Part shown: positions 1-5,796 of the stretch, piece by piece | Position numbering within the stretch: the stretch's first letter is position 1 | How the letters are laid out: each line of letters starts with the position of its first letter | Assembly (NCBI GenBank): GCA_045599345.1 | Contig: JAZRVV010000010.1 | Location: forward strand, 1 to 11,701 | DNA: 11,701 nucleotides | Origin: UBA1227 sp045599345 | GTDB taxonomy: Bacteria; Bacillota; Clostridia; Oscillospirales; Acutalibacteraceae | Direction of reading: 5' to 3' | The notes under the pieces: model-generated | Databases searched by the model: none | What the model was told of the DNA's origin: nothing | What the model saw: the letters and a program-made list of their open reading frames with translations, nothing else | Program-made: the position numbers and the translations under genes

Positions 1-1
1 T

Positions 2-679
2 CAACTGGTTGCTCTTGTAAAACAGATGGATTGCAAGGGTGTAGTTTTTGCCCTTAACGAGATTACATGTTTTATGCAGTCTGCCTGTGAAACGGCAGAC
101 TTGCTCCATAAAGAAGGACTCAAATGTGGTTGCCTTACGAATGGTTTTTTAACTGAGGAGGCTGCAAATCTTCTTGGCGATAAAATGGATTTTATCAACG
201 TAAGCCTAAAATCTTTATCCGATGATTTCTATAAAAAGGATTTGGGCCTGTCTTCAGTACAGCCAGTACTTCGCAATATCAAAATATTTAATGAAAAATC
301 TCATCTTGAAATAGTAACTCCACTTGTTCGTGAGGTAGTGGATAACGAGATTTTTGACATAGTGGATTTTATCTATTCAGTAAATCCTGATATTGTATGG
401 CACCTCTTTAGGCTTATGCCAAATCATGAGCGTTCAGATGAGCGTGATATGACGCATGAGGAGATGCTAAATATTTACGAGACAGCAAAGCGCAAGTTGC
501 CATACACATACCTTGGCAATTTTGCTGGTTCTAAGTGGATTGATACGACTTGCCCAGATTGTGGCGAGCTGATTATTAAACGTATATCAACAGGCGCATG
601 GCTTGGCGGCACGGTTGCAAACTACCTTGTTGATGGTTGTTGCCCAAAGTGTGGTAAAAAGATTCCAGGAGTGTTTTAA
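2..679 (+). CDS. amrS: AmmeMemoRadiSam-system radical SAM enzyme, C-terminal part (5' end outside window)
   Basis: The reading frame is open from base 2, so the N-terminus, including the CxxxCxxC cluster motif expected of a radical SAM enzyme, lies upstream of the window. The visible part follows the AmrS pattern: a strand ending in LTNGFLTEEA, then INVSLKSLSDDFYKK and PVLRNIKIF, then DIVWHLFRLMP, and a C-terminal pair of cysteine knuckles (TTCPDCGELIIKR and CCPKCGKKIPG) resembling a zinc-ribbon or rubredoxin-like tail. Family knowledge: AmrS proteins resemble pyruvate formate-lyase activating enzymes and often sit with AMMECR1 and Memo domains; their substrate is unknown. No AMMECR1 or Memo partner is visible here. 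The stop codon abuts the next start with no gap, so the two genes are probably co-translated. An AGGAG at 667-671, inside this gene, serves the next one. Family assignment is fairly secure; the reaction is not. Confidence 0.85.
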   Translation, partial: QLVALVKQMDCKGVVFALNEITCFMQSACETADLLHKEGLKCGCLTNGFLTEEAANLLGDKMDFINVSLKSLSDDFYKKDLGLSSVQPVLRNIKIFNEKSHLEIVTPLVREVVDNEIFDIVDFIYSVNPDIVWHLFRLMPNHERSDERDMTHEEMLNIYETAKRKLPYTYLGNFAGSKWIDTTCPDCGELIIKRISTGAWLGGTVANYLVDGCCPKCGKKIPGVF

Positions 680-1837
680 ATGCTTGAGATATTACTTGAT
701 GTCAATGGATGGCAGAACCTCTTTGATTTCAAAAGTGGCGAGCCGATAGATGACAAGGGCAAGTCATATCTTGACTTGCCGAAGAGGATATGTGAGGGCA
801 ATCCATATCCTGGTGACACAAATCCAGATACTATTGAATGGACAACGGATTTGGCTCTTCGCGTCGCTGACGAGTATGCCCCACGCCTTATGGTGTTGTC
901 GTATGCGACGGGCAACATAATGCGCGTTAACACCAAGATGAGCGATGAGGAGCAAAGCGAAATCTCAAAACATGTTTTGAGTGAAGCCTTTCGCTTTGCA
1001 AAAACTGCAGGATACGAGCCAATAATTGTCAGCACAGGTAACCTTAAGCACTTTGAGAAAGTGCTTAACACAGATGGTTTTGAGCTCTATTTCAACGTTG
1101 CATCTGACCCATATATGGCTGGTGTATTTGGCGCATCTGAAAACGACTTTGAAACGGCAAAGTCTTTGCCTGGTGTTGTTTCTATGACACGTGATGAGTT
1201 TATCGCAAAGTACAATATCAGCGATGAGTATGCACTCCTTCGCACTCCTGATATTATTCTCTTTGCGGATGAGGACACTGCGTTTACTAACACGGGAAAC
1301 CGTGGTACAACTTATGAGATGATCGCCAAAAAGGAAAAGACTTTTGGCGTATATACAAAGCTTCCTGATTTGCCGGAATCAATTTTTGATTTTAGGGCTT
1401 TTGTTGATAAGCATTTAGAGGCTGGCGAAAAATTAGCAGTTATCATTACCGAATCGGTTGATGATAAGGACATGCCAGAGGGTACTCGCTATTTGAGCAA
1501 GTATGAGGATGGCATCTACTACATGGAAAATGTCAGCTTTTATTATGCGCTTTTAAACGGCAAGAGGTTTTATGAGGTTGGCATGCCTTACATTTATCAC
1601 AACCCGTTTTTAAAGAAGAGACCGGAGAATAGGTATCCATTCAGCTATATCAAAACGGACTTTTATCAAGATCCAATTGGATTTAATAGAGACTTTAAGA
1701 CAGCATCTGTTGGCACGCGCTCTGGAATTTTCCATTCAGCATGTATGTGTGATTACTCTTTTGAGTGCCACTGCAGAGGGCTTGCAGAGTCTGGCTTGTT
1801 AGTCTTTGTAAACGGAGATAAATTTGAGAACGAATAG
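680..1837 (+). CDS. Protein of unknown function, possibly alkaline-phosphatase-like fold, with C-terminal CxC-x5-CxC motif
   Basis: I do not recognise this 385-residue protein. Its ATG follows the upstream stop directly and has an AGGAG eight bases upstream, so translation is probably coupled to the radical SAM gene. There is no signal peptide or membrane segment, so it should be cytoplasmic. The order of elements (an early PRLMVLSYATGN strand, a helix, then YEPIIVSTGN, and later PDIILFADEDTAF) is faintly like alkaline-phosphatase or nucleotide-pyrophosphatase-type folds, but I cannot place the usual metal ligands, so this is only a guess. The most distinctive feature is near the C-terminus: C355, C357, C363 and C365 form CMC-x5-CHC, with H352 and H364 close by, which could bind a metal or an iron-sulfur cluster. 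Position between AmrS and two exported redox-type lipoproteins suggests a shared pathway. That the gene is real is near certain; its function is unknown. Confidence 0.8.
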   Translation: MLEILLDVNGWQNLFDFKSGEPIDDKGKSYLDLPKRICEGNPYPGDTNPDTIEWTTDLALRVADEYAPRLMVLSYATGNIMRVNTKMSDEEQSEISKHVLSEAFRFAKTAGYEPIIVSTGNLKHFEKVLNTDGFELYFNVASDPYMAGVFGASENDFETAKSLPGVVSMTRDEFIAKYNISDEYALLRTPDIILFADEDTAFTNTGNRGTTYEMIAKKEKTFGVYTKLPDLPESIFDFRAFVDKHLEAGEKLAVIITESVDDKDMPEGTRYLSKYEDGIYYMENVSFYYALLNGKRFYEVGMPYIYHNPFLKKRPENRYPFSYIKTDFYQDPIGFNRDFKTASVGTRSGIFHSACMCDYSFECHCRGLAESGLLVFVNGDKFENE

Positions 1838-1852
1838 GTGAAGCAGAATAAT

Positions 1853-2470
1853 ATGAAAAAACTAATTAGCGTTTTGCTCCTTATAGCTTTGTTCCTCACA
1901 AGCTTTACAGCTTGCGCAAGTGATAAAGGTGAAAGTGTAAAGGGAGCGGGCAAAACAACAAATATTGAAAATCCATATGATATGTTCCATTACACGCACT
2001 ATGCATCTGGTGGAACTGAAGAAGAGGAAACAGCAGTAATACTCTTTGAGCATGCAAATGAGACCTTTACTTCATATCAAATTGGTTTTATCTCTTGCAC
2101 ATGTCGAGATGTTAGTATTAATTACTACTCGGTAATGTATATCGAGCTCCTCAATACCAAGGAGAACCCAGAGGATGCTGCGATTCGTGCCATCACTTTC
2201 TCTGATGGCAAGGGACTTTGGGGTGACAGTAATCCAACCTATGGAACTACAAACTACACACCAGAGTATTTTGATGAAAACTTTATTCAGCCAATGGTTG
2301 GCAAGACCAAGGCTGACTTTGACGCCTGGGGCGGTTATAAAAAGCAAATTGAGGGAATTGATGTCGATGCTGTGACGGCCGCATCTGTTTCAACAAGTAA
2401 CATTACTTCTTGTATCAAATCCCTATTTGAATATCACGTTGATAAATATTATTCATCTGTTGATGAATAG
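1853..2470 (+). CDS. Small lipoprotein with FMN-binding-like C-terminal motif
   Basis: I chose the ATG at 1853 over the in-frame GTG at 1838. The ATG starts a clean lipoprotein signal (MKKLISVLLLIALF then SFTAC) and has AGGTGA at about 12 bases, whereas the GTG overlaps that site and lacks its own. This gives 205 residues with the lipid-anchored cysteine at position 21, so the mature protein sits on the outer face of the membrane. The C-terminal DAVTAASVST (from residue 172) resembles the D-x-x-[ST]-[GA]-A-[TS]-x-[ST] signature of RnfG/NqrC-type FMN-binding domains, where the threonine carries covalent FMN. Here that place is a serine (S178), so flavinylation is uncertain. A short SCTC (residues 81-84) adds two cysteines. 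The gene starts 15 bases after its upstream neighbour and ends 12 bases before the next, consistent with one operon. Lipoprotein call firm; flavin link moderate. Confidence 0.7.
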   Translation: MKKLISVLLLIALFLTSFTACASDKGESVKGAGKTTNIENPYDMFHYTHYASGGTEEEETAVILFEHANETFTSYQIGFISCTCRDVSINYYSVMYIELLNTKENPEDAAIRAITFSDGKGLWGDSNPTYGTTNYTPEYFDENFIQPMVGKTKADFDAWGGYKKQIEGIDVDAVTAASVSTSNITSCIKSLFEYHVDKYYSSVDE

Positions 2471-2482
2471 AGGAGGAAAACA

Positions 2483-5374
2483 ATGAAGAAAACACGGATA
2501 TTAAAGGTCCTTGTTGTTGCGCTTCTTGCTGTAATAGTAGTATTTACTTTTGCTGGTTGCGGTAAGTATGACGTAACACTCTTTAGTGATGTTGACTTTT
2601 CAAATTCACCATTTAAGCACATCACTAATGGTGGCAAGGGCGGAGAGAACCCATATAACATTAATGCTATTACTGGTGCAACTCTCACAATTGAAGGTCC
2701 TGGCATGCAGTCATCTGTTCCATTCTCAACCAAGGAACTTGAAAACACTGACGACGGACTAGTACGTGGCCTTTACAAGGACAAAACAGGCCTTAAGGCC
2801 TATGAAGGAATCGATGTTTATTACCTTTTAAACAAGATGGGTGAAGGCGACAACGCTATCTCCCTTACGGACACTGCTTTCAAGGTAGTATTCAAAAATG
2901 CAAACCGTGAAGACGTAGCAACACTTACTCTTAAGGATATTAAGAAAGCGCATGATGACGGTCAGCCTGTTCTTATTACTTATGGTATCGGTGATGAGTC
3001 TTGCAAGACTGTAGCACCTTACGTATTCTCTGGTGCAAATGCCGGTGAGCATACACAGGGATTTGTCGAGGCATTAAACAACGAAGATGGATGCTTAAAA
3101 CTTGTTTATAACTATACAAAGTATGGTAGCAACAAGGACTATAAGACATTCTCAAACTGTGCTTACCTCTATGTTGAGGAGGAGAAAACTCCTGGATTTA
3201 AGCACAGCGAAGCTTCAAATGAAGCCTATGCAAATGAGAACCTCACAGATTACATCATTTCTGTAAGTGGTAAGACACTTGGTTATGAGCTTGACTTTAC
3301 TGTTGGACAGCTCGAAGCACTTGTTGAGCATAACAAGGACGGCTCAATCAAGGACGGTGGCCTTGGATACAAGGATTACTACTCACTTGCCAACAACACA
3401 TACTGGTACGTAAACGAGTATGAGGGACTTGACCTTTATAAGTTCCTTCAGTACGTTGGTGTACCAAGTGCAGAAGCACTCGGCAAGGACGCTGAGAAGA
3501 CAAACGTAACATTCTCTGCATCAGATGGTTACACATCTGCCGAGAAGTTTACAATAGCTCAGCTTTCTGATTCGAATAACTTTGGCTATTACAAGAAAAA
3601 TTCAGCCGATTTGGATGATGGTACTTATGTATCAACAAACGCTGACCTTGTTAAGACTGGTTATCCTGTAATGCTTGCATATGGTGTTAATAGCTATCCA
3701 TATACAATCACTAACGAGGATGATGGATTTGTTCCGGGTCTTTCAAATAACGGCGGTCCAATGAGAGTTATCTTTGGTAAGACAGAGTACGGTCATGCAA
3801 ACGGCTCTAACCAAATTCAGTACTTGTCTAATATCGTTGTAGGTTCTAACTTCATGCTTTCAACACACACAGGTACCCGTGTTGAGGCACAGCAGGAGTA
3901 CGCTCAGGATAAGGTTCAGATTAAGGTTAACAATGTTGATGGTTCAGTACTTACTGATGAATCATACAAGGTTAAGGATATTGAAGACATTATCTATGGC
4001 GAGGATGCAACAAACAATCAAATCAAGGCTGCCAAGGTTAAGGGTGTATATGATAATGACATCTATGAGGGTGTAAATCTTGAATACATGCTCTCAGACG
4101 TAATTGGCATCCCAGGCATAAACGGCAATGTAGTATTCTCAAACGGCAAGGATGAACTCAAGGTTGAAATTTCTGACCTCTTTGCCGAGAAGTCTATCGT
4201 TGCATTTGCAAAGAACGGTTCTCCTCTCGTTCCAAATGAGAAGAGCGATGGATATGTTGCTTCATATAAACTCAATCCATTTGGCAAGAACGATCCAGCT
4301 GAATACAAGGTTGATAACGTAGGCGGTCCATTGATGGTTATCGTTCCAACAAAGGACGGTAATAAGTATGTCAAGAATGTCACATCAATCGTTGTAAACG
4401 TTGAGCCTGATCAGTACGCTCACTTAAAGGGCGATGCGGCAGCACTCTCAGAGAACACAATCGAGTTCTCTGGCGAAGGCGTAAATGCCAAGAAGTCATA
4501 CACAGTTGCAGACCTTGAAGGTATGCAAAAGATGGCCAAGACATATGACTTTGGCAAGGAGAGATACAGAGGTATTCCAATGTATGATCTTCTCCTTGAT
4601 GTTGGTCTTCGCTACAACGCAAGCGAAGTAATCATTACTTCAAAGGATGGCAAGAGCGAGACATTCAAGCTTGGTGACCTTCGTGGAGCAGAAGGCGAGT
4701 CAGCACCACTTCTTGCATTTGGTGTAGGTGACACTTCTAAGGCTCAAAAATATGGTTCTCCACTTATGGAAGATAACGGCCCACTTATGTTTGTAAGTGT
4801 TGACAAGAAGGTCAAGTCAGTTGAAAAGATTGAGGTTACAGCCGTTGAGATGGCATCATGGGATCACAACGCATCTGACCTCTACACATCTTTCCTTGAT
4901 GAGCCATTTACAGTTGTATTAAAGACTGGTTCTGGTGAAAAGACATACGAGTATACTCTTGGCGAGCTCGAGAAGATGACTGATCTTGTTGAGAGAACAG
5001 AGTACTCAGTACTTGATCTTGGCGTATGCGAAGGTATCAATTTCTGGGGACTTGTTAAGAGCGCAGTAGGTCCTGATGTTGACCTTTCAAACCCAGTTAA
5101 GGTATCTGGTTTTGCAAGTGATAACTATTCTAAGGACTTCCTTTCAATCTTCTCAATGGATGCACTTGAAAACGGTATAGTTGCAGCAGATGGCACAAGA
5201 AAGCCAATTATTATTTGCTATGCTGTTCAGGGATATCCACTCGTTTTCGATGAGAACGATGAAGGTTATACAGGTCTTGTAGCAAATGGAGATGGTCCAC
5301 TTCGTTTCATAACAGAAACAAATCAGGGCGCATCAATCAAGCATGCTAGCAAGATAGTAGTAGAACTCAAGTAA
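2483..5374 (+). CDS. Large lipoprotein with five sulfite-oxidase-fold (molybdopterin-domain-like) repeats and a flavinylation-like motif
   Basis: A 963-residue exported protein; AGGAGG at 2471-2476 fixes the ATG. Residues 1-25 form a hydrophobic signal ending in FAGC, so C26 is probably lipidated. Residues 61-69 read NAITGATLT, close to the ApbE flavinylation signature, but with Asn where Asp is usual. Five repeats then follow, from about residues 67, 257, 477, 658 and 808. Each has an opening strand leading to a FTxxELE-like segment, a Y-x-G-[hydrophobic]-x-x-x-x-L-L element (YEGIDVYYLL, YEGLDLYKFL, YEGVNLEYML, YRGIPMYDLL, CEGINFWGLV), a strand like PVMLAYGV, and, in repeats 2 to 5, a closing GGPLMVIVPT-type strand. 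This is the layout of the oxidoreductase molybdopterin-binding (SUOX) fold. The Mo-ligating cysteine expected between the first two elements is not seen. C849 in repeat 5 lies nearby but at a different place. A role in extracytoplasmic redox or binding is inferred. Confidence 0.8.
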   Translation: MKKTRILKVLVVALLAVIVVFTFAGCGKYDVTLFSDVDFSNSPFKHITNGGKGGENPYNINAITGATLTIEGPGMQSSVPFSTKELENTDDGLVRGLYKDKTGLKAYEGIDVYYLLNKMGEGDNAISLTDTAFKVVFKNANREDVATLTLKDIKKAHDDGQPVLITYGIGDESCKTVAPYVFSGANAGEHTQGFVEALNNEDGCLKLVYNYTKYGSNKDYKTFSNCAYLYVEEEKTPGFKHSEASNEAYANENLTDYIISVSGKTLGYELDFTVGQLEALVEHNKDGSIKDGGLGYKDYYSLANNTYWYVNEYEGLDLYKFLQYVGVPSAEALGKDAEKTNVTFSASDGYTSAEKFTIAQLSDSNNFGYYKKNSADLDDGTYVSTNADLVKTGYPVMLAYGVNSYPYTITNEDDGFVPGLSNNGGPMRVIFGKTEYGHANGSNQIQYLSNIVVGSNFMLSTHTGTRVEAQQEYAQDKVQIKVNNVDGSVLTDESYKVKDIEDIIYGEDATNNQIKAAKVKGVYDNDIYEGVNLEYMLSDVIGIPGINGNVVFSNGKDELKVEISDLFAEKSIVAFAKNGSPLVPNEKSDGYVASYKLNPFGKNDPAEYKVDNVGGPLMVIVPTKDGNKYVKNVTSIVVNVEPDQYAHLKGDAAALSENTIEFSGEGVNAKKSYTVADLEGMQKMAKTYDFGKERYRGIPMYDLLLDVGLRYNASEVIITSKDGKSETFKLGDLRGAEGESAPLLAFGVGDTSKAQKYGSPLMEDNGPLMFVSVDKKVKSVEKIEVTAVEMASWDHNASDLYTSFLDEPFTVVLKTGSGEKTYEYTLGELEKMTDLVERTEYSVLDLGVCEGINFWGLVKSAVGPDVDLSNPVKVSGFASDNYSKDFLSIFSMDALENGIVAADGTRKPIIICYAVQGYPLVFDENDEGYTGLVANGDGPLRFITETNQGASIKHASKIVVELK
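2681..5371 (+). repeat. Five tandem diverged domain repeats within the large lipoprotein
   Basis: Protein-level repeats, not DNA-identical ones. Approximate spans are 2681-3187, 3251-3847, 3911-4402, 4454-4846 and 4904-5371. They are aligned by the Y/C-[ER]-G element and, in repeats 2 to 5, the closing G-P-[LM]-[RM] strand. Divergence between copies is high, so the array is old and not a recent duplication. Repeat 2 is the longest because of insertions around residues 283-310 and 361-395. Confidence 0.7.
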
Positions 5375-5380
5375 AATACG

Positions 5381-5411
5381 AACTGCCAGTGGTTTTCACT
5401 GGCAGTTTTTT
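5381..5411 (+). terminator. Intrinsic terminator of the lipoprotein operon
   Basis: A perfect 11-base stem (AACTGCCAGTG at 5381-5391 with CACTGGCAGTT at 5397-5407) with a 5-base loop and T6 at 5406-5411. It lies seven bases after the stop of the large lipoprotein and separates that operon from the cofactor operon. Confidence 0.92.
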
Positions 5412-5412
5412 A

Positions 5413-5441
5413 TTGCACTTTTTATTAATTTATTGTATAAT
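5413..5441 (+). promoter_or_regulatory. Sigma-A-type promoter for the riboswitch and moaA operon
   Basis: TTGCAC at 5413-5418, a 17-base spacer, and a consensus TATAAT at 5436-5441. It begins two bases after the upstream terminator. The expected start of transcription, near 5448, places the whole riboswitch in the leader RNA. Confidence 0.85.
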
Positions 5442-5464
5442 AACCTCACAAATTAAATAAAAGC

Positions 5465-5558
5465 TTTCGAGCTTTTTGTCCTACGGCTTTGCTATGGACT
5501 TAAAGCCAGGGTGATTTTGGAAACGAAATTGCCTTCCGTGTTTGAAAAGATTGCGAAA
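5465..5558 (+). promoter_or_regulatory. Moco/Tuco riboswitch aptamer (molybdenum or tungsten cofactor RNA)
   Basis: Two arms enclosed by a closing helix. The closing helix pairs TTTCG (5465-5469) with CGAAA (5554-5558) and CTTTT (5472-5476) with AAAAG (5545-5549). Arm one has GTCC/GGAC flanking CCTACG (5480-5485) and TATGG (5493-5497), an 11-nt-type tetraloop receptor. Arm two is a 10-pair stem (5510-5519 with 5524-5533, some wobble pairs) capped by GAAA (5520-5523), preceded by AGGGTGA and followed by GCCTTCC. A GNRA loop docking into such a receptor, plus these flanking sequences, are known marks of the Moco RNA motif, and the first downstream gene is moaA. The aptamer is compact, with no third arm visible, which fits the shorter variant proposed to sense tungsten cofactor. 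The class is likely; the metal is undecided. Confidence 0.8.
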
Positions 5559-5576
5559 ACGTATCGTCGTTTGTTT

Positions 5577-5606
5577 AAGGCTTTCTTTTCAAGGAAGCCT
5601 TTTTTT
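5577..5606 (+). terminator. Riboswitch expression-platform terminator
   Basis: A nine-pair stem (AAGGCTTTC at 5577-5585 with GGAAGCCTT at 5593-5601, one G-T pair), a 7-base loop, and T7 at 5600-5606. The stretch TCTTTTCAA (5584-5592), covering its loop, is the exact complement of TTGAAAAGA (5542-5550). That segment contains the 3' strand of the aptamer closing helix. Aptamer folding and antitermination would therefore exclude each other, giving cofactor-dependent shut-off. Confidence 0.85.
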
Positions 5607-5616
5607 ATTGCCATCA

Positions 5617-5728
5617 CTGGACTTCAACCACTCAGCAGGGTAACCACCACACCCACAAACTTTTTATTATCTCCCAAATAAAGAGTTTCCCGAAAATGCA
5701 GCTGAGTGGATTGAGGCCCTGTTTTTTT
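5617..5728 (+). other. Unrecognised structured RNA element ending in a U tract
   Basis: This lies between the riboswitch terminator and moaA. A long outer stem pairs 5619-5636 with 5701-5719, including the perfect nine pairs CCACTCAGC/GCTGAGTGG, one bulged A and one mismatch, and is followed at once by T7 (5722-5728). Inside are a small GGGT/ACCC hairpin (5638-5641 with 5651-5654) and a 12-pair AT-rich hairpin (5657-5668 with 5677-5688, one G-T pair). The layout is that of a three-way junction RNA that closes into a terminator. I do not recognise it as a known riboswitch class. It could also be a remnant of a small palindromic mobile element or a plain terminator. No convincing gene is seen in it. 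Confidence 0.55.
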
Positions 5729-5755
5729 GCCTTTATTTGAAAATTTATATATGAT
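5727..5755 (+). promoter_or_regulatory. Candidate internal promoter for moaA
   Basis: TTGCCT at 5727-5732, a 17-base spacer and TATGAT at 5750-5755, in an AT-rich stretch just after the U7 tract. If used, it would bypass the riboswitch. The -35 matches consensus at only four of six places, so this is a candidate only. Confidence 0.35.
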
Positions 5756-5780
5756 AAAATTATTATAATTACTTATATAT

Positions 5781-5796
5781 AGGAGGTGAGGAATTG
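5781..5796 (+). promoter_or_regulatory. Strong ribosome binding site deciding the TTG start of moaA
   Basis: AGGAGGTGAG (5781-5790) lies seven bases (counting from AGGAGG) before a TTG at 5794. No ATG or GTG nearby gives a full MoaA N-terminus, so the TTG is taken as the start. Confidence 0.85.

Noticed and set aside
676..1071. Minus-strand open frame of about 130 codons
   Set aside because: It lies fully opposite the 385-residue + strand gene, has no recognisable domain or ribosome site, and is best read as a shadow.
1838..1852. GTG start for the small lipoprotein
   Set aside because: It would place five polar residues before the signal peptide and overlaps the only good ribosome site; ATG 1853 is preferred.
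5617..5721. The inverted repeat as the ends of an insertion sequence or MITE
   Set aside because: No target duplication was seen, the inner part forms its own stems, and a U tract follows; kept only as an alternative.
5737..5769. TTGAAA (5737-5742) with TATAAT (5764-5769) as the moaA promoter
   Set aside because: The boxes match well, but the spacer is 21 bases, outside the normal range; TTGCCT-N17-TATGAT is preferred.
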